Of a stretch of 64,000 nucleotides of DNA, positions 22,005 to 32,599 are shown piece by piece. Numbering within the stretch: position 1 is the first letter of the stretch; every line of letters starts with the position of its first letter. Both the position numbers and the translations under genes were made by a program. The DNA is from Ischnura elegans (lineage: Eukaryota > Arthropoda > Insecta > Odonata > Coenagrionidae), in contig NC_060258.1 of assembly GCF_921293095.1 (NCBI RefSeq), positions 1,116,001 through 1,180,000 of the forward strand, given 5' to 3'. Under the pieces are notes generated by a model that saw only the letters and a list, made by a program, of their open reading frames with translations, made no database searches and was not told the DNA's origin.

Positions 22005-22250
22005 CAAATGCGAGACCCTTTCCCCGACGAGCTCACCCTCGCTGGCCCCTCTCTTCGACCCTCCGAGCGGGGGGGGGGGCCTCCCTCCCCAAAAGTGACC
22101 GCTCTGACTGCAATTTGAAAATCAACCAATCAATCCAATCATCGAAAAATGATTGTTTGCATCGCACTCCTGCCAATCAAGCAATCAAATGCGTCTTTGA
22201 ACCGTGTTTCTGCGATTAAAAATAACGATTTTATTAACTTTGCTAAAAAC
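22005..22250 (+). repeat. Half copy of the 17.5-18.1 kb foldback
   Basis: One arm only: CCTTTCCCCGACGAGCTCAC, AAAGTGACCGCTCTGACTGC, ATGATTGTTTGCATCGCACT and CAATCAAGCAATCAAATGCG follow 17565-17790. A run of ten G occurs near 22065. The second arm is missing, so it is a truncated or recombined copy. Confidence 0.75.
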
Positions 22251-22417
22251 GTGGCTTTAGACCACCGGAAATTTGCCATCAGCTTACATTATCGGTGATG
22301 CCTTAGTTTATCCATCTTTCGGTTACTTGTTTTTTTTGCAACAGCGCCTGAAGTACTTGTGAATCACATTTCGTCTGGCATTTGTATTCCTGTGCTTTGT
22401 CCTCTGGTAGGATTGAC

Positions 22418-22688
22418 CAGGGCCGGCCTTAGGGCGGGGCGACCACCCCGGGCCCCGCGTTCGTGAAAAAATTAAAATGTAAGATAGCTTTGAAAACGCG
22501 ATTTCAACTATTACTGTATTGTTAAGTCCGTGCTAGACAAACAATAATATTATGAAAAAGGAATAATAATGCGGTCCTTTTTATTGTGCTCGAGTTTGTA
22601 GATGGGGTACAGAGTTTAATATTTTAAATGAAGGGCCCCGCACTGAAGGTTCGCCCCTAGCCCCGCGCACCTGCTAGGGCCGGCCCTG
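22418..22688. mobile_element. hAT-type MITE with perfect 8-bp duplication
   Basis: The ends are CAGGGCCGGCCTTAGGGC and, read inward from the right, CAGGGCCGGCCCTAGC. GGATTGAC flanks both sides exactly (22410-22417 and 22689-22696), the 8-bp duplication expected of hAT elements. Length is 271 bp, GC-rich at both ends and AT-rich within, with no coding capacity. Confidence 0.9.
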
Positions 22689-22696
22689 GGATTGAC

Positions 22697-23090
22697 TCTT
22701 CACTCCAGGTTAAATTATCATCTCCAAGCATGCTGTGATTATATGATATCTATTGCCCCAAGATCGTTTTCCTCCTTTTGTGTTATTTTTCACAAATTCT
22801 CACACTTCCACACTTGGATGCAGATTTCAATTGATGTTTGTGCCCGCCGTATTATCTTCACTAATTTCGGATAACAATTTTTCTTAAGAATAATGCTAAG
22901 CACACACTGGTAAGGCTGGGCACAGTATATTTACTCATAGTGTAGTGATGAAGGAAACGCTTGCAGTTTGCCCACAGGAAATGTTTATTTTATTGCATTA
23001 AAGGACACCTTAAGTGCCAAAATCTCTTTATTTCAAAAAGTTACTGGCGTCGCCATGGTAATCAAATAAGGTGGCTTTTGAATACGCGAG
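22697..23090. other. No recognisable gene
   Basis: About 390 bp of AT-rich sequence between two MITEs. Nothing is recognised. Confidence 0.4.
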
Positions 23091-23094
23091 TTAA

Positions 23095-24026
23095 CCCATA
23101 TACGGCCAAAGTTGCGAAAAAAACATAATTAAGAAATGCAAAGAAATTGCTTCAATTGAATTTTATTCATCAAGAATTCGCTTTTTTCGATAGATAATAA
23201 AGTTAAAACTAATTTTTAGTGAGATAGCGATGGAATTTAATTATTACTGATATTTTAAAAATACTCAAAATGAGTCAATTATCAAGTCACCTGATACGCA
23301 TGGTAAAAATGTTTCCTAAAAGTAGCTATTGTTAGAGGCGACTTTCCTTATACTCCTGCGAAAAACGAGGACAAGAGCGCCCGGAAACTTACACTATTCC
23401 CTTTACTAAGTTTTTTATTCGTCCATATAAACGTCAACATTTCAATGAATACATGTAATAGCTTATATTTCGTCGGGAAGCCAACATTAAGTGAAAATCG
23501 GATCGGGAACATAATTTTGCGTTTTTGCAGCTTAGGCCGAATTAGGTATTTGTAGATAGTTCTGCAACCTGCCTTACCATGCAGTGCCATCTCATGGGAA
23601 TATGCCGTTTTTACTGTCAAGTATAATCCTACTCCTTTGTATGCCATGTATTTGACAGATTTTGTCATACTTGATAATTAAGTCCTTATAAATTATGTTA
23701 GGATTGGAAGCAAAATAGATAACGATTATAATTATCAAGTATGACAAAAACTGTCAAATACAAGGCATAAAAAGGAGTAGGATTATATTTGACAGTAAAA
23801 GCGGCATATTACCATGAGATGGCAATAAATGGTAATGCGGGTTGCATAACTGCCTATAGATATCAAGTTTGGCCAAAGTTGCGAAAACGCAACATTTATT
23901 TTTTTATAATAATAAAAATTTTTTGAAGGCCTATATTTTCAATTTACCTTATTGAGAATGTTATTAGGCAAAATTAAGAGAAAAAAATTATATTTTTAAG
24001 TATTTCTTTACTCGGCCGGTAATGGG
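23095..24026. mobile_element. piggyBac-type MITE, TTAA-flanked, internally palindromic
   Basis: TTAA occurs directly outside each end (23091-23094 and 24027-24030). The element begins CCCATATACGGCC and, read inward, ends CCCATTACCGGCC. TTAA duplication with ends starting CCC is the piggyBac hallmark. Inside, about 23510-23675 is a diverged reverse complement of 23730-23890 (blocks GCCATCTCATGG, AATATGCCG, TGACAG, ATACTTGATAATT), giving a large foldback. No transposase is present. The 106-codon minus frame is repeat sequence. Confidence 0.8.
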
Positions 24027-24078
24027 TTAATAACTTCGGATATGTTTGCTTAATTATTCATTTAAAAGATCGTATTTT

Positions 24079-24920
24079 GGATCTTGTGTTGATAGCATTT
24101 ATCAACTTACTTCCAACCCATTAGTAGTGCAATATATTTAGTACAGGTTGATCTTTACTCATTAAAATCATGCTCAGATTTTCCTTTGCTCATCCATCAC
24201 AACACTGTCACAGTAAATGTGATCACAAGAGGGACTATAACTTGTTATATTATCTCTTGTCTATTACTCTTAAATACCCCTAAGCATTGGTGTTTGGAAT
24301 GCCCCGCAATATTTTAATTTAGCCAAGAAAATGCTTTTTCAAATTTTTCCCCAATTTTTCATGAGCTCTGCTTATGCTGTGAATTCATAATATCCTTTGA
24401 AGTCTTAAATGTAAATTTCATTAATATAATGTATTATATTTTGAATATTTATTTACCTACAACAAAGTGTTGTGTGCACATAATACATAGTAAGTCTATG
24501 CAATTGTATCAGAAATTCAAGTCATTATTTTTCATGGATGGAGGTGCAGCGACCAAAGGGAGTAGGCCCTTCTCTGGCCACTCGAAATGCGAGGAGGAAG
24601 AGATGTTCCACGGCATCGGAGGACGACATGACTAGACTGAGAGAGCGGGGGCAGGAGGAGGACAGGGAGAGATGGATGAGAGGGAAGAGAAAATATTGGC
24701 TCAGATTCAGCAACTCACATCCACCGTTGACGTATTGATCAAAAGCCGCATTTCCAATTTCCCTCCCACTATCCATTGCCGTATCATAGTGCTTTGCACC
24801 ACATATCCCAAATCACCGCCCCTTCAATAATCCCTCAGCATCTCACCACAAACTAATCGTCAACCATCTTCCACACAGTAAGTTGGAAGTAAGTTGATAA
24901 ATGCTATCAACACAAGATCC
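24079..24920. mobile_element. Unclassified element with perfect 39-bp inverted repeats
   Basis: The 39 bases at 24079-24117 (starting GGATCTTGTGTTGATAG) are the exact reverse complement of 24882-24920. The 842-bp unit has an AT-rich left half. Its central block, 24535-24720, is GC-richer and reads on plus as a very basic/acidic 66-residue frame (ARRKRCSTASEDD..., RERGQEEDRERWMRGKRK). I found no terminal CAG, TTAA or clear target duplication. It may be a nonautonomous DNA transposon, or the edges of an inverted duplication. Confidence 0.6.
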
Positions 24921-25970
24921 AAGACCCTGCCTCGAGTACTCCCGCCCCTCAACTATCTGCCATGCCCCCTCTTGTCATATGATCTTCCTCAGTCCTCCTC
25001 CACCCCTGTAGAGCAAAGAACACCAGGGCAGGACGTTATGGCTTAACTTTCTGATGGCAGGCTGGTCCCCCTGGAATCTTTTCAGGATTTGATCTTTTCA
25101 AAAAATGGGAAATAATAAGTTGTTACGACTTAATTCTTGTGTACCATTTATTAATTCTCTGATAAATTTATAACATGAAAAAATGTCTGAAAATAGTAGC
25201 TAAGGTGACCATCTCTGTAAATCATACACTATATTCAAAATGCCACATATTAAGAAAAGTACATTTATGACACAAGGCTAAAATTTTAAAGGAAGTCTTT
25301 GGAAAACAATGCTTTCATTTGAATTTATTTACTGATGTTTGAATGAAATTTTTAAATAGAAAAGTAGGAATAACATTGTACGTACTGAGAATATAAAAAT
25401 GACATACCACATTGGTTCCATTGGCAAACAAATTGGCAATATGCTATTTCCAACTAAGGCACAAGTTTTTCTTATTCGAACAAAGTATGCTGCCAGCGAT
25501 CGTGATTAATTTCAGAACCACCTAGGACGTGACAATTAGGAATGGAATGGTGTCACGTCTCCCTTCCACGCCTTATCTCACGTCTCACGGAAGACTTACC
25601 GTGATAATATTTACAAATGTGCGTGCACAAAAGGGGTAGTCAAGGCCTTTCAGAGCAGAGAAGGACTTGAATCAAAGCTGGGTCAACCACTTGTTTTGCT
25701 CATGTGACAAAAAATGGTATTTATGCCCCATTAGAGTTTTCATAGTGCTGCAACATTTTTTCCTCACACCTCGGAGAGGATGCTTTAAGTATGTACGTGT
25801 GACATCATCAATAAAATATTTTCAACTATGCCACAATTTCTTTACCTTTCCTTACGATTGGGACATTGTGCACAACAGGTTATTGGTAATTGAAAATTAA
25901 CGGAATTAAGTAAGTGAAATAGCCAATGTATTGAAAAAGGTTACTAAGCAAGTGTTTGAAAATCTACTTC
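24921..25970. other. No recognisable gene
   Basis: AT-rich sequence. One 77-codon plus frame (25667-25900) lacks any known motif. Confidence 0.4.
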
Positions 25971-26228
25971 TTATTGCTCTTCCTCTGATGCTGTATTCAT
26001 TCCATCAGAATGACCCAAATGCAAGTGTTTCACTAGTCCTAGGATGACAGCCTTTCCTCCTTTGGGGAGATATTTAAAGTTCTCATAAAGGTTTCTATAC
26101 TGCTTTACAGAAGTTCTGTGTGCAGTTGTAGGTCGAGGGACCTGATTTGCATTCAGGAGAAATGATCTGAGCTGAATTCTTAACCCTAAGTTTGGTAGGT
26201 CTTTGCTGTTGTTTTCTGTCCCCACCAT
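25971..26228 (-). CDS. Unrecognised 85-codon frame
   Basis: I do not recognise this frame. It reads as a plausible soluble protein segment: a basic N-terminal half with RIQLRSFLLNANQVPRPTTA, a middle YRNLYENFKYLPKGGKAV, a leucine/histidine-rich ILGLVKHLHLGHSD, and an acidic SEEEQ end before the stop. Its amino-acid makeup looks more coding-like than that of the surrounding random frames. No splice acceptor or second exon could be placed. It may be a fragment of a transposon gene or an exon of a host gene. Confidence 0.2.
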   Translation of the reverse strand: MVGTENNSKDLPNLGLRIQLRSFLLNANQVPRPTTAHRTSVKQYRNLYENFKYLPKGGKAVILGLVKHLHLGHSDGMNTASEEEQ

Positions 26229-26558
26229 TCCTTTGTCTTTCCTTATTTACCACTCATATTTTCTCTATCTTTTTTTTTCATTAATTCGTCATCTTCCCTT
26301 CTATTTTTAAGTACCCAACACGATCATTTCTTTGAGTCCATCATGAATTCCCTTTATTCAAGCAGAACTCGTTGACTATAGTTACATAGACCTAGTAAAA
26401 TCCTCTTGTCGTAATTACAGTAAAGCCACTTCTCCTAAGTCAGAAACAAGACCTTTTATGGTAGAATATATATGACCAAGATCACGGATGTTAGAAAAAA
26501 ACCACAATTTATGCTGTTATGACCAGATAACTCAAATTGCCAACGATTTAAAGCGTTG
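26229..26558. other. No recognisable gene
   Basis: AT-rich spacer of 330 bp. Nothing is recognised. Confidence 0.4.
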
Positions 26559-26851
26559 CAGGGACGCAGCTTAGATTTAAGGCTAGGGGGGTTTAGGCAC
26601 AACTAATACTTAGGGGAGTGGAGGTATAGCATACCCGCCAGCATAAGCAGGAGTTTAGGGGGCTCTCCTCCAAAACTTGTTATGAAAAGTGGTTCGAAAT
26701 TGCGTGTTTTACTGCTTTCTGAGGGATGTTTGATTAACCCTAACACTATTCTATAAGTAATAGCGATCCCAATAAGTAAAATGGACTAATTTTTAAAATT
26801 TCTCTGAGCCTTGGGGTTTATCCCCCATATCCCCCTCTCGCTGCGCCACTG
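26559..26851. mobile_element. hAT-like MITE candidate
   Basis: The left end CAGGGACGCAGC pairs with the right end, which read inward is CAGTGGCGCAGC. C-A-G-[TG]-G-x-GCAGC ends are common on hAT MITEs. The 293-bp body has G-rich left and C-rich right subterminal parts and no ORF. The flanking 8-mers differ, so no target duplication supports it. Confidence 0.45.
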
Positions 26852-27429
26852 CCAAAAACGATCATAAAACTCCCCTGTTACCGTTTTTCCTTTTTACACG
26901 TATTCGACGTAGATTATTCCATATGCATCCAAATCGTCGTTGCCATGACCTGACTGGCCCATTTTACCATCTTCGCCTACTAAGTAGCCTTTATCTTCAA
27001 AAAATCCCTTGTTTTACCTGTTCATTTGTCTACGTAGTATAGTGATGAATCCATACTTCATCGAAGGTAATGTTTCAACGCGGAAAATCTCTAGGACTGC
27101 GAAGTAAGAGCGCCAAAACAACCTTTGAGTTGACCACGCGAACGAAGTGCTTCACACTTCGAACGCGCGACATGTATTTATGAAATACATGAATGCATTT
27201 AATTGCAATGGAACACAAAATTTGTACACTCATATCAATTTTGAAAATGAGGTCGGTGACGTAAATATAGATGCTGATATTGACGGATCCTTTGAAATAA
27301 AGGAAGAGACATCTGGAGTAGTGCATCATGGCGGTCCTCTTTCTAAACACCCAATAAAAGGTATTAGTACTTTTCATTTAACTCATTTTCAAAAAGCGGA
27401 GTTGTGTCCTAAGTAGAGGAAGAAACATA
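26852..27429. other. No recognised gene; hairpin at 27137-27167
   Basis: 27137-27149 and 27155-27167 form a 12-of-13 inverted repeat (CGCGAACGAAGTG). An 89-codon plus frame (27147-27416) has an acidic patch (DVNIDADIDGSFEIKEE) but no family that I recognise. A 100-codon minus frame overlaps it. Confidence 0.4.
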
Positions 27430-27985
27430 TTGCATTAATGATTTCTCCTAATTCTTTAATCGTAATGTGCGGAAAGAAATCAAAAAAGAATTGAGTTGAC
27501 ACCCTTCAATTAAAAAATTTCACCAGGTCTTTTAATGATTTTGTGTAAGAAAAATTACGTATTTCTCAAATAGATATTCTATTGACCACAGTAGGCATAT
27601 TTTGCGTCTGTCAATAAAATATATCAGAAAAATTCCGTTTTTTATGTGATTTAAGTTATCAATGACTTTCACAACAATATATTGGTCGAAAGAGGACAAT
27701 AAGGCGTGGATTTGGTTAGGAAATCTATGAGCCAAAGCATATTTATATTATTGAAAAAATACGCTTTTCAAACACATCCTGTCCGGACGAAAAAGACAGA
27801 TTTATAAATCATGGCCTATATTTGATGACTTGAATTTTAAATTTTTTACATTCGGAATACTTGCGCATCATTTGTCAATTGATGAGCAAATGATACCTCA
27901 CTTCGCCGCAGTGCAAAAATTTTCTTTAAAAACAAGCCGTTTAGATTTGGCTTTAAACTTCGGTGATTATGTTTTTTAGACGACT
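27430..27985 (-). pseudogene. Possible old piggyBac-type transposase scrap
   Basis: On the minus strand, weak piggyBac-like words follow the order expected around the catalytic core: SSID at about 27890, then HALLSSFDQYIVVKVIDNLNH at 27695-27630, where the family has xFDNxFTSxxLxxxL. Stops and frameshifts abound. It lies outside the TTAA-bounded element that begins at 27990, so it would be a separate, older copy. I am unsure of it. Confidence 0.25.
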
Positions 27986-27989
27986 TTAA

Positions 27990-30341
27990 CACTAGGAATA
28001 CCGGACTTGACATCCCCCCTAGAACTACCAAATGGAGTCATTTTGACTCCTACCTTATAATTGTTTATTTTTCCAGTTTACACATTTTATCATCATGTTT
28101 GAATGATCAAAAATATTACCTAGGCTACATGGAAGTTGGGAAGATAATTAAATAAAGCAAAAAAACTGCATTTGATAAGCCACGCATTTGGCAAAGGTGC
28201 TTTACAGTTCAAGCATTGTTGTTCATTGTCCACAGTTGCCCACAGAAATACTTTTGGCAGGTCATACAATTCCAAACTCAGCGATTCTTTCTGCACTTTG
28301 GTATTGCCTGGAAATATTTTTTTGCAGAATCCCGTCAGAAGAATATGCAGCATTGGACACGCCACGCTTTTGTCGAGATGTAATTTGAGTATCAGCCGAC
28401 TCCGTATCGAGCTTATTCAAAAGCGTCTTGCGCGAAATGTTTTAGATAGCCTCCTTGTACACTATCCATGAATACCTGCTAAGTCGGAAGTATTTTCTAA
28501 CGAGTGGAAAGGCCATCGCTGAGTATATGTTCTTGTGGTAATAATGTGATTTCATTTATTTTGGTACTTCTCTTCGAATCATTTACATTTCCCATATTGG
28601 TAGTACCCTAGCTGTTTCTCTGTTCGGCGAGTTTGACTGAGGTAATGAAATTATCTACATTAACATTTCACCCTTTTTCAGAAACGTTTGCATTAGTTTC
28701 AGTACTACTAAACGGCAATCTGCATGAAGTGAATAATATTTTCCATCATTAGGGAAGGCATTTGCAAGATATTTGCTATCATTGTTAACATCTATCCAAT
28801 ATTCATGGCCGTATTTGTCCGGCTTGGATGGAATGTACTGAGTAAAATACACCTGATTTTACTGGGGAGAATTTGTTCAACAACCGTGATGTATGGACCA
28901 GGTTTGTAATAAGGAATGTAATTATCTGTGAATCTATCCTACACTATTGAAAAGATGGCTTAATTAACAGTTTTGAGCCACTGGAATCGATTAGATTTCT
29001 CGTCAAATCTTAGATAATGCAAAATTTTTACAAACCGGTTCCCAGTCGTTCATTTTAGATAATGGTATTCCCCAGTCGTTTGACCAAATACCTGCAATAG
29101 AGAGATCATTTGTACCTGATATTCAACGGGCATAAAATATGGCTATACATGCATCTAGCTCCCCACCGAAAAGAGTAAAATCTTCATGATTTTGTTTGCG
29201 TGCTTCCACAATTTTACATCACTTTATGTGAGTCAGTATACACGAATCGATAAAAATTGTAGATAATATCTTTGTTTTGTAACTCCTTATGAAAAGGAAA
29301 GTAAATGTAAATTACTGCATGTATTTTGTCTGAATCTTCAGACTAGCCAGAAATGTTTTGAGGAATACAATCTTTGACTTCGTCAGAGACGAAATGATCT
29401 TCCTTTTCGCATTCCGATTTACCTTCCGGTATAGAATGCAACATAGAAAGGACTTCACGCTTTAGCCTACTTCTTCTGGTCATTCTGCCAGTTAGGAAAA
29501 ATGAAAGCCTTACTTCACTAGAGTTCTGCAGTCCACTCCAGAGTTCACTGGATTCACTAATGCGAAGAACAGCGCACGATTTTCCTGTGCGGTGCGCGAC
29601 AGCCAGCGCTGTCAGAGCCGACAATGCTAGGACAATAACTTTATTTCATTCTACTGATTTATTTTCCTGGTTCATCCTTACATCAATGGAAGGATACAAA
29701 GGTACTTTTTCAGGCTTGAAAATGAACTTCCACAAGGTCAAGGGTGAAATAAAAGCGCTGCAGTGCAATACTGTGTATAGAGTATTGAGCTATAGCGAGC
29801 CTGATAGGCGGGGAGAAGGGAGGGGTAAGGGATGAGGGCAAGACACGACGGCTTCCAAACACATGAATTTGAAAATGCTCAATATGAATAACATATTCAC
29901 CACTTTATCGCAGGATAAAATTATATCAGGACATTCATATGGTTTGTAGTTCCAAACACGGACCCGTAAAATTAGAAATGCCTTCAACTTCTCGCAAATA
30001 TTGGCCTAAAAGCGACATTATTATATATTTAAGCCATCGATTGATTTAAATTAATTATTAACATGAGAAGAAATAAACTCTTGAACAAATATTACTATTT
30101 GGCGAAAAGACGAGCAAAATACAATAGGGAGTCAAAATGACTCTCTTTGGTAGTCGAAGGTAAATTTTAAAAAAGGAGTACTATTTTACTTTCTAGAACT
30201 ATTTTGATCACAAAGTTTTATTTCGTGTCAAAAATGAATAAAAGTCACGAAATTTCAGCCCGGAAATCGGAAACTTTTAGTCAAGGGAGATAAATAAAAA
30301 TCGCGAGGAGTCAAAATGACTCCATCGGTAGTTCTATAGTG
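27990..30341 (-). mobile_element. piggyBac-like transposon (2352 bp)
   Basis: TTAA sits at 27986-27989 and 30342-30345. The left end CACTAGGAATACCGG and right end (read inward) CACTATAGAACTACCG form an imperfect terminal repeat. A 17-bp palindrome, GGAGTCA-TTT-TGACTCC, lies just inside the left end (28034-28050) and just inside the right end (30307-30323), with a near-copy at 30128-30144. The length matches autonomous piggyBac elements (about 2.4 kb). The transposase within is broken, so the element is non-autonomous. Confidence 0.82.
28400..29624 (-). pseudogene. piggyBac transposase, degenerate
   Basis: Minus strand. 29530-29343 has an acidic N-terminus (RRSRLKREVLSMLHS, then EGKSECEKEDHFVSDE). 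29060-28980 reads RFVKILHYLRFDEKSNRF, the RFxxIxRxLRF box. 28920-28870 reads YKPGPYITVVEQ, where the family has ITVDEQ, so the first catalytic Asp is Val. 28840-28805 reads TQYIPSKPDKYG. 28710-28670 reads LVVLKLMQTFLKKG. 28655-28638 reads DNFITS in a shifted frame, keeping the second Asp box. Beyond that the frames are too damaged to follow. Multiple stops and frameshifts make it a clear pseudogene. Confidence 0.78.
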
Positions 30342-30404
30342 TTAAGATTCAACCAGGCGATGGTAAACGACTTTGATCGAAAGTAAGGCTAGGAAGCAAG
30401 TGTT

Positions 30405-30810
30405 ATTCTGGAATTTTTCAAGGTTTTCCCTGAACCTACTAACAATCGCATGTTTTTCAATGACTTAATTATATCGCGCATACTATTTATTGTTTTGAAA
30501 GAAAAAGGATTTTTGGCACTGGAATGCGGAAGTGTCTGATAGAATATAGTAAAAACGTCGACATAAATCCGAGAGAAACATGAAAATAAGCAATTTTTTT
30601 CATTAAGCAAATTTCTCAATTGTTTCCCTGATCCCACTAATCAGCATATGTTTTTCAATAACTTCCTTACATCTTAAAAAACTACATTTGTTTTGAAAGA
30701 AAAAGGATTTTTACACTGCCTTCATACGTGAAAATAGATAGGGGGTGCCTGATATAATTTAGTGAAAACATCGGTATAAAACCGAGGGAAACGTGAAAAC
30801 AAGCATTTGA
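30405..30810. repeat. Two-unit tandem duplication (about 200 bp)
   Basis: Unit 1 is about 30405-30600 and unit 2 about 30601-30810. Shared words in order are TGTTTTTCAAT, TTTTGAAAGAAAAAGGATTTTT, GTGAAAAC or GTAAAAACGTCG, and GAGGGAAAC or GAGAGAAAC. Divergence is substantial. No coding content. Confidence 0.65.
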
Positions 30811-31607
30811 TGAAGCTGTAGGTCAGTATTGTTTGATGGAATGATAACTCGAATGTCACTGTAGACCGCAATACATGTTCTGTGCTTACATTGGGCAAAA
30901 GGGAAACGTTTCAGCAGACAAAAATACTATTCCACTGCCTCGAATTATTGGGGAGTGTAGTAAATAGATAAAAGGTCTGTACATTAATGATAATGCAAAT
31001 TCAAAATACCACATTTAAATTCGTAGGGAAAGGAGGTCCTAGTTTATAAACTCATGATTGGTAGTAAACGCAATGTAGTTACAATAACTGCGGGTTGAGC
31101 TGGGTAATTATTACTTTTACTCTTAAAATGGATTCATATCATATGCATAACAAAATTTAAAAAATATAATAATATCTACCTTTGATTAGCGATCATACTT
31201 AATTTTTTTAAGGATAAGGTTTATAAGGATAATTTTTTAAGGATAAGGTGAATGGAGCACAGCACTAAAAAGCATGGCAAATACGAGGTGAACATCAGGA
31301 GGTCCTTCTGCACTTTCTTACAAAATTTGTCATCATTGAATCTGATACACCTTACGGGATATACTCATTTCAAACCAAAACAAATCACTGAAACTTTGAG
31401 CATTACAAAATTTATTTTATCTGTGTGGAGCATGAAATGCAATATTGGATAAAGGTCCATAACAGTTTGCAGCAAAAATAAGAAAACTGGTTTAATGATA
31501 TCACATTCAATGGAATGCTATTTCTACAAATGTGCCTAGAATGGCATCGTACAGAATATAGTGTGATACCACATAAGTGATTTAATTATAGAAACGATAT
31601 GCATACA
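30811..31607. other. No recognisable gene
   Basis: AT-rich. A 66-codon plus frame (31252-31452) has no motif. AAGGATAAGGTTTATAAGGAT-like words repeat at 31210-31250. Confidence 0.4.
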
Positions 31608-31880
31608 TTTACAACTACATGATAGTTGATTTGATTGATGAAAAAATAAATACATTACTTCCTCATCATATTCGGGCATTTAAAAAAAATAAAAATGAAT
31701 GTGAATAAAAATCATGCAAAATAAATAAGAACAGGCATCACCTTAATTTACAACTACATGATAATCCATTTGATTATTGAAAAAATGAATACATTACTTC
31801 CTCATAGTATCATGACATTTTTAAAAAGAAAAATAAATGTGATGAAAAAAATGCAAAATAAATGAGAACAAGCAATACCT
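31608..31880. repeat. Two-unit tandem duplication (about 137 bp)
   Basis: Units of about 31608-31742 and 31745-31880 share TTTACAACTACATGATA, AATACATTACTTCCTCAT, AATGTGA, ATGCAAAATAAAT and GAGAACA-type words. The two units differ by many substitutions. Confidence 0.75.
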
Positions 31881-32574
31881 TAAGTGAGGATATCTTGCAA
31901 TTCCTCTTCAGAGATAAGCCAACTGAGAAAAATTCAAAAGACAATTATTCAGAAATGCATTGTTTTTCTCATAGATATGCATTCATTATCCTAGATTATC
32001 AATTACAAGTAATAATCATAAAGCAATTTACATGTAAAGTATTTACCATCAGATATGATTATAAAATATTTTTTAAATCCACATATAATGACACTACTGC
32101 AGATTAGTTAACGAAATAAATATATTATATTTATATCTAATGGATAATATTTACAAAATCTGGATGGTTAATCTTGCCTTACCAACTATAGTGGTGTAGC
32201 ACAGGTAAAATTATCAATTCAGAAATACCTTAGAAAAAATCAATCGTTGTAAATGGATTTTCTTTTGGAAAAAACTACATAACATAACAACCACATTTCT
32301 GTTGCCACCAGGTTACAGAGAGACAATAAAATAACACCAAATTATATAATTACAGACACTAAAGAGCAACAAATACTAATGCAAAAAATAGAAAAAGTAA
32401 AATTGTGAAACATAAAAAGTAATAAAAAAACCCAAACCCATTTACCAAATGGAGATTGGACAAATGGAGAGCCATTTAAGAAAAAACCTAGATATAAGAT
32501 GAAACTCAAAGAAAGGAGGCATCACAAAGCCATGAAATAGGAATAGCTATATGGAAAAATGGGGATTGAGCTTC
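31881..32574. other. No recognisable gene
   Basis: Very A-rich sequence leading into the second Penelope-like relic. 32340-32570 may be worn upstream sequence of that element, but no motif is legible. Confidence 0.35.
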
Positions 32575-32599
32575 TACGGCCTCAAATTGAAGAATTAAT

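Noticed and set aside
31608..31880. CRISPR-like spaced repeats
   Set aside because: Only two long, diverged tandem units exist, with no short regular repeats or unique spacers, in a eukaryotic context.
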